Assembly (NCBI RefSeq): GCF_964019385.1
Contig: NC_088646.1
Span: 5,979,233-6,043,232, forward strand
Origin: Sycon ciliatum
Taxonomy: Eukaryota > Porifera > Calcarea > Leucosolenida > Sycettidae
Direction: 5' to 3'
DNA: 64,000 nt
This document shows, one piece after another, positions 1 through 12,557 of the stretch. The notes under the pieces are model-generated. The model made no database searches, was not told where the DNA came from, and was given only the letters and a program-made list of their open reading frames with translations. The translations under genes were made by a program, and so were the position numbers. How positions within the stretch are numbered: position 1 is the first letter of the stretch; each line of letters opens with the position of its first letter.

Positions 1-63
1 CCTAAAGCAACAAACCATGCCTCAAATGGCACAGCTCGCTGCATGAGAGTGCAGTGTATTTAC

Positions 64-1927
64 CTCTGTGGCGTAAAGCACCTCCAGAATTCTAGCCATG
101 CCCTCGTTGTTCTCGTGTTCCGGCTCCTGGCAGATCTGCTCCACTTGGTGCAGCTTGCCAAAGTAGAAATCGCGCTCGTGTTCCGTAGTCTCGATAGTAG
201 TGGTTAGCGTCGACACCTGACACACAAGAACAGAATAATCCGATTCTGAAGTCAGCAAGTCAACCAGAACTTGAGAACATTCCCGTACTTGCACTTGCAG
301 AGCTGGATCCTGAAGGTTGCCAAGACAACTGTCATCGTACACGCTCGGGTCACAATAGCACTACATCCCGACCCAAAGTCACTTCTGCCGCCACCCCCCC
401 CCCCCTCCCCCGACCTCAGAAACCATATCGTGCGATTAACAAGACCACAATGAACCCCCGGAATGATGGGTAAGTTAGCATGCAAAGGATAGACTCTGTA
501 GACCACATACTTGACCAACTAGAGCACTCCTGTGCTAAGGTTCAGAGAGTCTATTTCTAGAAACTCCTAAAGTTGATACTGGGGCACTCCCAGCTTTAGC
601 CAGACACACAACATACGGAAACTGGCTTGTTAGATGTGCATGAATGAAGTAATCAATGGCTTAGGATTTCGACAAGCATTCTCCCGGCCGGTGCAAACCC
701 ATACCTGCTCTTGCAGTTGTGCAATTTCCGCCAAGAGTTGAGGATCGGGTTCAGCAGGAGCGGCCGGAGCTGCTGGTTGGGAATGATGAGCTGCCGCCGC
801 CGTCCGAACAGGTGCTTTCTTCACAGCTGCCGGAGCTGCTTTACCTGGGAGAAAGGCAGGCAGAACACACGATGACACTGGTCGAAAATCTACTCTCATA
901 TCGGGTTATTTTGGAGCTAAGCCAAAAATGTACATGCACAAATAAATATGCAACAAACTGGGTTGGAACGTCAACACTATAGTCGAACATGTGTAAAGTT
1001 TGATGGAAAATGGCCGGAAGGTTGAAAGTGATTTCAACGTGTTGGCTGCTGTGCGCATGCATGCTCCACCCATGTCCACAGCAGGCTGGAAATATGCGCA
1101 GTGACGCAACTTTTCCGCTTTTATTCTGTGTGCAGGCACTTCTTGGTCTTTTATTAGAAAAGGAACATGTGTTTAAGAATGGACTCGGATGGAGAGCCAA
1201 GGATATATTTATTGTAAAGAAAAAAGGACCAAGAAACCACGAGTTACGATACGTCAGTCAGTACCGTGCAATGTTATCGCATGAGCTGATTGTTTAGTAA
1301 CTGGTGGTGTTAGTGGACATTATAGCGTAACTCGTAGTTTCTTGGTCCTTTTTTCTTTATTATAAACATGTGTTTAATTCGTTCTTTTAATAGAAAAGGA
1401 GCATGTGTTTAACATATCAATAGACTTGACTTTGAGCTGTTATGCTGCAGGAGATACGACGACAAGAACCGTTGAAAATTAGAAATCAGCTAGTGGTGTC
1501 ATACATGTACGTCTGACGAAACTATGGCCCAGCAGCCCATATTGTGTGATTTTTGCTCGGACGATTGCTTTGGCTTGCTTCTACAGTCCCTTTCATACCC
1601 CACACTAGAACAGAGCCAGGATATCGGACTAGCTGCAGTCACATAGTAGTCATAACCGAAAACAAGGTCAAAGACAAGGTTGCACCGACGGGTCTCCATC
1701 GCCTGTCACTACTGCTCTGTACACATTGTTATTGCAAGTGGTTTCAGCTGTTATGTTAGAGCCAGTCTTCGCCCCGAGTCGTTGGTACGCGGTACGAAGT
1801 TGGCGTTTATCGTGTCTCACCACCTCTTCAGTTTGTTGTTGTTGTTGTTGATTTTTATTTTACTTCGCAAGGCCAAACGAGCAATGGTGCCCAATTCTAT
1901 GGAAGCGAATTTCAAAGGGGAGAGAGC

Positions 1928-1994
<67 letters not shown>

Positions 1995-4900
1995 AGGGAG
2001 GGAGGGAGGGAGGGAGGGAGGGAGGGAGAGAGAGAGAGAGAGAGAGGGAGCGAGAGAAAGGGGGAGATAGATAGCGAGACACAGAGAGGGAAGTAGTGAG
2101 GTTGGGGGCATCGGAGCTAGGGTGGTGGGCGCATCAATGTGTGGTTGAGGGTAGCAGCGAAGAACAAATTGCTATGTAATTTAGTCTAATAAGCGATTTT
2201 GCAGCGTCAACAGAGCGATTTTGCAGTGTCAACAGAGCGATTTTGCAGTGTCAACAATGGGAACACAAAGATATCCGACTCGTACATTAAAACTAGGCAC
2301 CGAAATCGACTTCTAATAGGTCACTACACCCTCCAACAGTTATTTCGTTTATCGTTATGTGCATGTACGGGTAGTTGCAGTTCCATAATGCTGCTGATCA
2401 CTTACTTGCCGGTGAGCTCTGCGCAGGTTTTCTTGCCGCTGGCGCAGCTGCTGCCTTCGTGGCCGGACTGCGAGCCGCCGGAGACCTGGCTGTGCTGCTG
2501 GATGCAATGCCCGTCCTGGGTCGAGAAGCACCACCACCGCCGGTACCAGTACCGTCGCCGACAACCAGACCGCCACGTGCTGCCAGGCCATCGTACTCCT
2601 TGCCGTCGTAGTTGACATCGAAGAGGCGCTTGAACCACTGCACAAACTCAATGTTGTCTTGAAAGCGCCCCTTGATCAACTTATCCATGGGAATGGGCTG
2701 TGCAATCAGAGACAGAAAAGGGATACAATTGCACACAACTGGCATGGTACAAGTTATGAAGGCAACTGTCAAGAAATGGCTGTCAAAGAAGTCAAAGCAG
2801 AGACTAGAGACATCACCGTTATTTGTTGATTCCGCGATCGGATGGTTGACACAGATTCACTGGGCCATGTTATGTTAGTAAGTATCATTATTATTCACAG
2901 ACTCAATAAGAGACACGACATTGCCAGGAAATGTAAATGGCCATTGCCACTACGACAGGAAAAGAACCACTGTGAACAGCAGCCTGTGTGTGCATAATCA
3001 CATGCGTATGCAGTAGAGTATGCGTGGGCATGTGTGCAACGAGAAGTGTGCACGTGTGTATACATGTACATGCCATAAAGGGTACTCATCACTACCATAA
3101 ATACCTACATCATAGTGCGTGGCAAGAGTGTGTAAGCTAAAGGGGTGCATGATTTAATGCCAGCACACTGTATGCTGTACAAGCATGGCAAAGTCCACAT
3201 AATTATATGTATCTGAAGATCCTATCAAATGAGTCTAGGGTGCCCTGCACCATACCATAAAGAACCGTCGACTGGCTCCCTTGGAGAAGGCATTAGAGCA
3301 GGCATCAACACATTGAGCTACATGCAGCAGCATTTCTATTCTTCCCTACTGAGGCCAGCCTGTGCATGGCTCGGGGAAGATTACTGTCAGCATTGAGCTC
3401 ACCTTGTCGACTCCCTGAGTTCTAAACGAATGCTGTAACAACTTGAAATTGGAAATGTACTCATGCTCCAACTTAGTGTTGAACTTGACACGCTTGAGTG
3501 GAACAGATCCTGGAATAGAAGAAATGATCATATTACAGAGCATTCTAACACACCTGGGCCCTACGAGAATATCAATCATATTATCAAACTATTTGTTACG
3601 AAGTGTGAAGATGTTGAACGGTCTCTGCTGGGATGACGGCTACACCAAAGCTCAGTGGTTAGGACCTCGTTAGCCTCAAGTGAAGGTCCCTGGTTCCAGT
3701 CCTGGTGGTGACATTCTTCAGACTTTTCCCATTTACATCGTTCCCTCAACCCAGTGAATAAACGATTCCTTCTTCAAGCAATCGGCGTAGACAATAGAAC
3801 ACAGTTATCATAGTTAGGTTGTATGGCCATGTTCGCAACTTTCATAACATCCAAAACTCTCATTCCGTATTCCTTGGACATGCATCAAGTTCAAGATAGA
3901 CGTCTGCGTAATGAAAGCTGTATGAAAGACGGACAGCTCTCAGGTGCTGTTGTTGTTAATGGAGACCAAGTGGGCCTGCCCGATGAGGTGACGATGCAGT
4001 TGTGGAAGGGTTATGTTCTGAAGAATGCAACCTGATTATGAAATTCTTATATGAGTTACCGGTATGCACTTTCTCCACTTATAGATGCCCCCCCCCCCCC
4101 CCCCATCCCTCCTTCACCTCTGGACAGGTTAACGACCCAAGAAACTTGAATACAGCTCTGGCACAGAGTCCTCAGCCGCATTCTTCCACCATAGGCCACT
4201 ATACCTGAGAGAACTACTGGTATCATTCGACACCATGCACAGCACATTGTCAATGACCTCCATTTTCCAAAATGCATACAACCGCTGAGAAGTGAAGGTC
4301 TTACCTGGAAAGAGAAGGTCCATGAACTGGCAGTACGCTGCACCTGCAACAGTAGCATGGATATGTCGTAATTCGCATGTTAACATTACACATAACTTAC
4401 AAAGTACAATACGAACATACAGCTTACCATCAGTTCCTACTTCTTTTTCATGTTATGGTTCATTAGAATGCTCCGCAAGCATAGGAGATACTACTCCATC
4501 AAATTAAGCACAGAAGAACAAATGAACAAAAAGTTGGTGTTGTTCTTCCTTCTCACATAAGGCATGAAATCTACAAGACCATGCTCAAGGGCAGCTAATA
4601 CATCTGGGCATGCCGCACCAGAGGAGCAAGAGGTCAACAGTGGATGACTTCATGCACATTCTGACATGTATGCACGACGCTCTTGTTGTGTTATTACTAC
4701 ACGTAGAGGGCAATGGGCAATGGGCACGACACCCCCGAACAGGTGCATACTGTAAGAAACCTATTGGCGAGTTCGGTGATGTCATATCTTAAACAATATT
4801 GTCCACGTTGGTTTGAAGTAGACTTGCCCCAGGCTTGCTGGAGACCATACTCCTGCCTTTCACTTTCCATGATGCAGTCTATCTGCCGAGTGCAGGTATT

Positions 4901-7900
4901 GCATAAACCGAGTAGACCCGTCACGCGGGGGTTAGTGTGCACGCTGAAGCAAATGCTTACCAAGAGATCGCAAATACCTGGATATCCAATCACTGAGTAC
5001 ACCCTGAACATCATGTCATGGTATCTCAATAGTCAATACGCCGGCATGTTACTGACTGCTAGGCAAGCAGTGCCTTGTATGTACGAGTATGCTGCTTTTT
5101 TTCCTTTCCAGACTCATTCCGTGGGTTGGAACCTGCTGTTATTCTCGTACGGCTATCCATTGACATACCACTACTGCAACACGGTATGTAGTGATGCATT
5201 CCTCTTCCTTGAAAAATGAATTCAATGACCCTGAAGTCCATTCAGTGACGCTAGGACAGAATGAGGCATTTCAGAAAGAGAACGTTGAATGTTCCCATCA
5301 AGAAGGGCAAGGAGTTACCACCAAGTAGTTAAAGGGGAAGTTAAGGCAAAAACTAAAATTTCACCAGTTGTAGTCTTCGAGGTGCTGAGTCGAATGGTCT
5401 TGGTCCGAGAAAGCTGAGACGCTCCCTTCCTACTTGAATCCCGATCGAACTCGCGCACTTCCACCGAAACTGGGTGACTGCGCCCTACTAGATGGGGATT
5501 TGTATGCAAAATGTCACTAAAAGCGCCATTTCGTTCTTATAAAAGCACGGATGACCGCGATTGGCCCATATGTTGTAGTCTTTTGGACGCTGAGTCGACT
5601 GGTTTTGGTCCGAAAAGGCTGCGATGCAGCGTTCCTCCTTTATTCCCAATCGAACATGGTTGAACAAGCGGTCATGTGCTCCTGGGTGCCCAAATCACCT
5701 GGTCACCACGCCAGCAGGCGACAACTTTCACACCAAGGTTCAACTCGAGTTCAACTCGAGTGACAGCACTGCACCCAAAAAAGGTCAAACAGGCTAGTAA
5801 GTTGTACCCTGCAGGCACGGTGACCAGGTGACTGGCGTACGCAGGAGCACGTTACCGCTTGTTCAACCATGTTCGATTGGGAATAAAGGAGGAACGCTGC
5901 ATCGCAGCCTTTTCGGACCAAAACCAGTCGACTCAGCGTCCAAAAGAGTACAACATATGGGCCAATCGCGGTCATCCGCGCTTTTATACGAATGAAATGG
6001 CGCTTTTAGTGACATTTTGCATACAAATCCCCATCTAGTAGGGCGCAGTCACCCAGTTTCGGTGGAAGTGCGCGAGTTCGATTGGGATTCAAGTAGGAAG
6101 GAAGCGTCTCAGCTTCCTCGGACCACGACCATTCGACTCAGCACCCCGAAGACTACAACTGGTGAAATTTTAATTTTTGCCTTAACTTCCCCTTTAACTA
6201 CCCGCTGTGCGCTTAGCCTGGCACTGGCCATGTACAGTGTTCGGGAAAAACATTGATCGCCAGGCAGAGTGCTGCTCTACACCTCGTCACATTCAATAGC
6301 CTTGTCAGGCAATAGGGCGACAGCCAATGTCAACAGCTGGTCATAGACCCTACCGCAAGTCAGCAGCAGCACTGCCATAGTCTGTATGCTTATTACTCCT
6401 GACTAAATGGGCCGATGCCCATGCCAGGGATCAATAATGGATCCTAATTTCGCTCATGCTGGCTTTCCATTCCTCACATGTCTTCATCCAAGGAGGATGA
6501 AGACTATCCACGGAAGATGAGACTATCCAAGGAGGATGAAGACTACCGAACTACTGCTTTAGAAAAGTAAAGCAAAGTAAAGTAAAGTCACATTACTGTA
6601 CCAAACACGGACAGCTTGGTGGACTGCTGCAATCGGACTGTGCATGCTCATGCATTACACCATGGCCAGCGGTTGCAACTCGGGCGATCACCAACAAGGG
6701 GTGTTCCCTAATACCCTATCTGGGGTGTTCCCTATCTGGGGTGTTCCCTATCTGGGGTGTTCCCTAATACCCTATCTGGGGTGTTTCCTATCTGGGGTGT
6801 TCCCTAATACCCTATCTGGGGTGTTCACCTGTCTTGTACAGCAACACTGTATAACTGCTAGCCCACTACTGCAGTACCGTAGAATCCCGCGGATAAGCCC
6901 ATGGGCTTATCTGTTTCACAAGGACATTTCGGTGGGCTTATACGAGAACATGGGCTTATACGCGGGCATGGGCTTATACGCCGACACCAAGTTGTGCTAT
7001 TGAAAAGTACCAAGAAAGGGAGAAGTGCATTGCTGAAAACCGCTGTGCAAACAAAAACAACCGATGATTGTGCTGAAATGTACGAAAAAAAAGCTGTAAC
7101 ATGCATGACTACGTACCTGGTATGGCCAATAGTCCATAATTTATGGACTCTCGGTATGACCTAGGCCCATGGGCTTGTACGATGAAGCTTTGTGATGTTC
7201 GAACAAACCCTGGGCTTATGCGCGAGCATGGGCTTATCCGCGGGATTCTACGGTAGTGGAACAACAATGTGCAGTACTGCACATTGTTGTTCCACGTGAG
7301 CCCAGCTACATCATCAGCATTTCGCCAATAATAATAATAATATGAAATTTTGCGTTATCATGTTTTAAAGGGGAAGTATACCCTAAAATCAAATTTTCAC
7401 CAGTTGTAGTCTTCGGGGTGCTGAGTCGAATGGTCTTGGTCCGAGGAAGCTGCGACGCTCCCTTCCTGCTTGAATCCCAATCGAACTCGCGCACTTCCAC
7501 CGAAACTGGGTGACTGCGCCCTACTAGATGGGGATTTGTATGCAAAATGTCACTAAAAGCGCCATTTCGTTCTTATAAAAGCACGGATGACCGCGATTGG
7601 CCCATATGTTGTAGTCTTTTGGACGCTGAGTCGACTGGTTTTGGTCCGAAAAGGCTGCGATGCAGCGTTCCTCCTTTATTCCCAATCGAACATGGTTGAA
7701 CAAGCGGTCACGTGCTCCTGGGTGCCCAAATCACCTGGTCACCGCGCCAGCAGGCGACAACTTTCACACCAAGGTTCAACTCGAGTTCAACTCGAGTGAC
7801 AGGACTGCACCCCAAAAAGGTCAAACAGGCTAGTAAGTTGTACCCTGCAGGCACGGTGACCAGGTGACTGGTGTACGCAGGAGCACGTGACCGCTTGTTC

Positions 7901-8649
7901 AACCATGTTCGATTGGGAATAAAGGAGGAACGCTGCATCGCAGCCTTTTCGGACCAAAACCAGTCGACTCAGCGTCCAAAAGACTACAACATACGGGCCA
8001 ATCGCGGTCATCCGTGCTTTTATAAGAACGAAATGGCGCTTTTAGTGACATTTTGCATACAAATCCCCATCTAGTAGGGCGCAGTCACCCAGTTTCGGTG
8101 GAAGTGCGCGAGTTCGATTGGGATTCAAGTAGGAAGGGAGCGTCTCAGCTTCCTCGGACCAAGACCATTCGACTCAGCACCCCGAAGACTACAACTGGTG
8201 AAAATTTGATTTTAGGGTATACTTCCCCTTTAATATTCACATCATGACATGACGTGCTTTGCTACATTGTTATTATTAATTATTATTAATTATTAATTAT
8301 TTACACAACAGTGATTTACATCATCTCAAGAATGCTGAAATCAGGCAGCATCATTCCCATCCTGACAGACATGTCATGCATTCGGACAAATGTTAGCGTA
8401 TAGCACAACACAGTGTGCAAAGATCGTCCCAAAAGAGTTGACCATTCAAGCAAGAGCCAACAAAATCCATGCAACTGCGAGCCACGGACATAGATCTACG
8501 CGTAGTGAATTCAATTGGTTACACTAACCCGAGCAGAGATGTTCGACTTTGGTGAGGTTCATGGTTAACGTCTCGTTCACCCAGCACAGGATCTGGTGGC
8601 GACTTAGATTGTCCTTGGACACGGCCGTGTGGAATACGTTAACAGCCAT
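64..8649 (-). CDS. MAPRE: Microtubule plus-end binding protein EB1 family, 6 exons, 3' end outside window
   Basis: EB proteins track growing microtubule ends through an N-terminal CH domain and recruit partners through a C-terminal EBH coiled coil. Minus-strand coding exons with GT-AG borders and agreeing phases: 8529-8649 (start ATG 8649-8647, [18 protein letters not shown]), 4305-4343 ([14 protein letters not shown]), 3403-3509 ([18 protein letters not shown]), 2406-2697 ([14 protein letters not shown], then [20 protein letters not shown]), 705-844 and 64-216. The first four exons give the whole CH domain. The end of exon 4 and exon 5 encode a low-complexity Ala/Pro/Ser/Gly linker. Exon 6 carries the EBH signature ERDFYFGKL and ILEVLYATE. 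The 852 bp give 284 codons, slightly longer than vertebrate EB1 before its last exon, because of the linker. A donor at 63 shows that the acidic tail lies left of the window. Intron 1 (4344-8528) is swollen by fold-back elements. Family assignment is very secure; the paralogue number cannot be set. Confidence 0.95.
217..704 (-). other. MAPRE intron 5
   Basis: Lies between the linker exon and the EBH exon. It contains a C-rich homopolymer run at about 388-411. No other gene or repeat was recognised. Confidence 0.7.
1215..1359. mobile_element. Short hairpin MITE, copy A
   Basis: Two near-complementary arms of about 33 bp (1216-1248 and 1326-1358, containing AAAGAAAAAAGGACCAAGAA and its complement) enclose about 77 bp with the loop motif ACTGGTGGTGTTAGTGG. 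TA lies at both ends. A second copy with the same loop text lies at 52764-52866. It sits in MAPRE intron 4. It is a non-autonomous element, probably Tc1/mariner-like if the TA flanks are the target duplication. Confidence 0.7.
1934..2055. repeat. (GA)n / (GGGA)n microsatellite
   Basis: GA dinucleotides pass into GGGA tetranucleotides and back to GA, in MAPRE intron 4. Open frames across it encode only Arg-Glu or Ser-Leu repeats and are not genes. Confidence 0.95.
2192..2256 (+). repeat. 22-bp tandem repeat, three units
   Basis: Three adjoining units of AGCGATTTTGCAGTGTCAAC plus a two-base AG spacer, in MAPRE intron 4. No function is visible. Confidence 0.85.
3595..3757 (+). mobile_element. 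tRNA-derived SINE, copy 1
   Basis: The order is a conserved head (GTTACGAAGTGTGAAG, then TGTTGAACGGTCTCTGCTGG), a tRNA-like part with an A-box-like AGCTCAGTGG and a B-box-like GGTTCCAGTCC, and a tail ending CTCAACCCAGTGA. The same order occurs on the minus strand at 39998-40173, where an 11-bp target duplication marks the ends. No target duplication is visible here. It lies in MAPRE intron 2, antisense to the gene. Confidence 0.75.
5333..6193. mobile_element. 861-bp fold-back element flanked by TTAA, copy 1
   Basis: Nearly the whole element is an inverted repeat: each arm of about 400 bp runs from the AGGGGAAGT tip to a centre near 5765. TTAA stands directly outside both tips (5329-5332, 6194-6197), as in piggyBac-type insertions, although a TA duplication cannot be excluded. 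The open frames on each arm are mirror images of one another and have no known relatives, so they are treated as chance. Non-autonomous; in MAPRE intron 1. Confidence 0.85.
6698..6825 (+). repeat. Minisatellite built on GGGGTGTTCCCTA
   Basis: Repeated units of GGGGTGTTCCCTAATACCC with shorter GGGGTGTTCCCTATCT variants, about six in a row, in MAPRE intron 1. Confidence 0.9.
6875..7255. mobile_element. TIR DNA element (MITE), 381 bp
   Basis: Perfect 29-bp terminal inverted repeats begin TACCGTAGAATCCCGCGGAT. Internal GGGCTTATACG/CATGGGCTTAT motifs recur near both ends. No transposase is present. The style (TACCGTA tip, CGCG, ATAAG) resembles the elements at 55078-55329 and 55780-55923. Confidence 0.85.
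7369..8229. mobile_element. 861-bp fold-back element flanked by TTAA, copy 2
   Basis: Same structure and same length as the copy at 5333-6193, with TTAA at 7365-7368 and 8230-8233. The outermost bases differ (AGGGGAAGTATACCC here, AGGGGAAGTTAAGG there), but the change is mirrored in both arms of each copy. In MAPRE intron 1. Confidence 0.85.
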
Positions 8650-9580
8650 GACTTGGAAGCACAGCTGATCGACTAAACGAACGCTATCAAACAGGACTAC
8701 CTACAAATTATCAACACCCTCACCGAGCAGGCCGCAATGGCAATGGCAATGGCAACTGCACAGTAAAGAAACTAGATAAGGGTGCGGATGCGGTTAGCAA
8801 AGCCAATGTCACATTTAGCGCTAGAGCCTCGGGTTCTAGGTGGAAACTGAAGCGCTGAAGTGAAGGCTCCGTCAGAAGGTCGCAGCTCAACAAGTAAGCA
8901 CTGACTGACTGAAGAAGCAGCGCTCATCACATGCACAACGCCACAAGGACGTAGATAGTACAGACGTTAGTACAGACTCAGTGCAGACCGTTATGGCGTT
9001 GATCTACACTACATCAGTACAATCATGTAGATCTACACCGACTGGCACACTCGGCATGCAGCATGCGGCAGAGTTTAGCACTACAAATAAAATAATGCAG
9101 TGACCTGGACATGTGACCGATACTGTGTCAGAGTGTACGTGTGATAGTGGTACATGTACCGACAAGGCCAGACAAGACGTGATCGCGAGACCCACGAGGT
9201 ATTTTTTACACGAAACTGGGCGTAGATTCTACGACTCCTTTCCATCCTTCTATTTTCCAGGATTCACATCCTTCTATTGGAGAGACTCGATCCCATGATA
9301 AGTATCCATTCACCTCTGGAGAATCCGTAAATAAACAATACAATACGCGCGCAAAACCCGATTCGCCAAGCGCGGACGAACGATCGATGGCATTTTAGGA
9401 TTCTAGCAGATCTGCCCTCACGGCCTCAGTAAAACGTCATGGGTTGGCGAACCACCGATGCATCCTCCTATCTATGGTGGTGAACCAGGTCAGGAGCCAG
9501 GAGATGAACTAACTTACTTGTGCCTGGTTATTGGTAACGCCCGGAAGTTCAGTGAACTTCCGGCTGAAGACATACTATAC
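8650..9580. other. Region upstream of the MAPRE start codon
   Basis: It must hold the MAPRE 5' untranslated region and promoter, but no TATA box or other element could be recognised with confidence. No coding region was seen. Confidence 0.5.
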
Positions 9581-10487
9581 TACAGGTAGACTCCCTTTAA
9601 TTCGAACCTCAAATTGCCAGGCCCTAACTTCGAATTATCCAGAACTTCTAATTATCCAAATGCAGCCCCATGCACTGATATGTATGTCAAAATGCTTGAA
9701 ATCGCATGCTGAATATTTTTTGCACATTTTTATTTGCATCAACGAAACATAGGTACGGGTCATGTACAACGGATCATCAAAACACTGGATCGACACAAAA
9801 TCATTTTGACATTATCTTCATCTTCTAGTGAAGAAGTTGTCAGTCACTGCAGCTTTCCTGAAACAATTTCAACGGAAAAGAACCATGAGAACTGCGCTGC
9901 CTAATCCGCGTCATGAAAGGCCGTTGGACAGCAGTACGTCGTTCTGAAGAACGGAAGTGGAGCAAAGGCATAGACAATATTTACGACAATAGTGTTGTTG
10001 TGCGCCAACATCTCCGCGCACGAGCTGGCGTGGTAAGAAAGGCCATCGAGATCCGCGAAGAGAGTCAGCCACCTGGAAGAAGTCGTCTTCAATCAAACCT
10101 TTGCAATTTGCCTCGCACGGGCTTGAATCAAATTTCGAGAGAAGGTGGGTTTCTTGAAAGCTATAGTCGATCCTGCAGCGGACCATCGATCGATTTTTGA
10201 GCTACTCTTGGCTAGAGAAGGAGAAAAGAATGAACTTCGAATTACAAGGATAGCAACTCAATCTCACTTCGAAATAAGCGTTCAAAGGACATAGCCAATG
10301 TACTGTAAACAGCTCTTCTGTACGAAGACTGGGTTCGAATTATCCAACCGGCGCACTTTTCGTACTTCGAATTATGCATTCGATTTTGACTTGAAGTGAC
10401 TTGCAGAAGATCGGTACGACGAAAAAGTTCGAATTACACGGAATGTTCGAATTATACCGTATTCGAATTAGAGGGAGTCTACCTGTA
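9581..10487. mobile_element. pogo/Tigger-like DNA element, about 907 bp
   Basis: Terminal inverted repeats match at 25 of 26 positions (they begin TACAGGTAGACTCCCT) and pass into subterminal TTCGAATTA repeats, with TA at the outer ends. These are typical of pogo/Tigger relatives. The internal frames (for example 9913-10200) show no DDE transposase motif, so it is treated as non-autonomous. Part of the right end is repeated at 16883-16937. Confidence 0.8.
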
Positions 10488-12557
10488 GTACTAGTAGATC
10501 TACAGCTGTAAAAAGTACAATAATTGAATAAAGCCAACAAATAATTATTATTGTAATGATTATGTGAAGTCTACAGTGTAAACTAGGCTAAAGGCATTCC
10601 ACGTAACCGCTGAACCATTGCTCCGGAAGGACAAGGAGCGATCTCGCATTGTGGTTGGGCGGCATTTGCGACGGTGAGCCGCTAAAGAGTGAAGTACAAT
10701 CATGTAACTGCAAGTAACTAGTTAGTTGTGGAAAGTGAGAGCGCGAATGCAGCTTTGCAAACGTCAGTTGGTGCGGGTTGCGATGCATTGGTGTCCCACC
10801 ACGGCACCAGGTGCTAGTTGAGAAGAACCGACTTGCCCTGTCACCCTTCTCTTCCAACGCTACAGCATCACACCATTCTGAATACCGAGGCGGCGTCTCC
10901 ATGGGCAAGCTACCTAGTACTAGTAGTAGTCCAGGAATTTCAATTCTCAGTTGATGTCAGTTCAGTTTTAGGAGCTCCTCGATTTTCGTCTTTCAAATAT
11001 TGAGAGATTAGGAGCCGATTGCCGAAGACCTTGAAGACCACTGCCATTGGAGAGCTTCAAGGAAACTGTGCACGCCTCTTCCCTTGCCGCCCGGCCTTAC
11101 TGAGGTATGTGTGTTTACACGAACTCGTCGTGCACACAAGGTTTGCCGGAAATGCTCACGGTAATTCTGTTGCTCTGTGGATGTGTTGTCCAGATATGTC
11201 TGTCCGCGGCACAGCAGTAACAGTTGCAGTCAGTGTGTATTTTCCTTCAACGCAAATGCTGGCAGGAAAGAAACGTTACGGTCGCCCGGCCGGGAAGCTT
11301 CGTCGCACCTGTTTCCCATAGGCATAGCTGTGACAAAGCGCTCAAACCCACGTACCACGGCACGAGTATCTATGAAGCTGCGACCGAAGTAAGTACACGG
11401 GCACTTCAGAGCGCTCCCTTCTTTCTTCATCCCTATCTTACTAATTCTTAGTAACCAACAGACTCTTTTTACGGGCAAACAAAACACATTTTGCAATTCA
11501 TGGAAGAGTAGAACACAATGCAAGTACTGAAAACAATTACATGAAAGGAAGAATGGGATAAGTAAATTGGAACCCTACTTGAATACAGCAAAATTCAATG
11601 AAGTGAGCACTGTCATAGAATACGAATGCCATACACTCTCAGTAGTATGACAGAAAGGAAACACGCAATGAGAAGTGACATAATGTACCTAACAATGTCA
11701 AACTCCGGCACACCACAGGAATTGACTACAACCTACCCTCGGCCATCACCAAGGGGCGCAGGGCATTGGTAGGGCGATGATACGCCGAGCGCGGTCCTCT
11801 TACGCACTTAATGGCTGCGCAAAGCAGCGCAAAGGATAGCCGACATCGCAGGTATGCATGCCATCACTTGCCATAGGGCTTGCAGTCATGCTGCGCCAAC
11901 ATGCCACACAAGCGCTTCAGAAACCGCGTACATTCTGGGGATGTGCTGCCAGCCGTGGCAAAGACAAGCGGAGTAAATTTCCCACGATCAACATGCGCAA
12001 TCCTTTCATTACACTGCAATTTCTTGTGCATCACGTGTTGCAAAAAAAGGGTGGTAATATTTCTACTAGCATATGAAGCTGCATCTGGATGGAACACTCG
12101 TACATCAAGAAATGTGTTTTGCGCATGAGTCCAAAACCCTCGAGTGTCCGACCTTGCATCATTGGCTGTGATCGTACTGGCTGCAGTGAATACCTCACCA
12201 TGGACGGGAGCTAACAAAGGTTCAACCGCTACATCTTGGCAAACTTAAGTTAGCAAATCAGCAATGATGCCACGCACTTCATTGTGCCTGACGGTGGGGA
12301 AGCCCCCCCCCCCCTCCGTCGGACAACACATGGCATGTGCTGGAGTGAAATCCTTGCCCCAGACACACGTTGATGGTACATTTTTCAGAGGCCATCCATA
12401 CCTCAATGCAATCACGGAAGTCACATCTCGACAGGCTGAAACCATGCTCATTCAAGGGCAGAGTGTTCAGCCAGCTAGAGACACCCTTACTGGCCTTAGC
12501 AGAAAGATGCTCCAGCTGGCGAACAGTTGATGTATCTAGGGTCCTATAAAACAGAGA
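10488..12557. other. Unassigned intergenic stretch
   Basis: About 2 kb in which no gene, tRNA or terminal-repeat element was recognised. It includes a short C run near 12303. Short open frames lack family motifs. Confidence 0.5.

Noticed and set aside
6698-6825. CRISPR-like array or operator cluster
   Set aside because: Plain minisatellite with no spacers.
5551-8247. Repeated open frames beginning [11 protein letters not shown] and [16 protein letters not shown]
   Set aside because: They are copies of the arms of the fold-back elements, appear mirrored on both strands, and match no protein family known to me.
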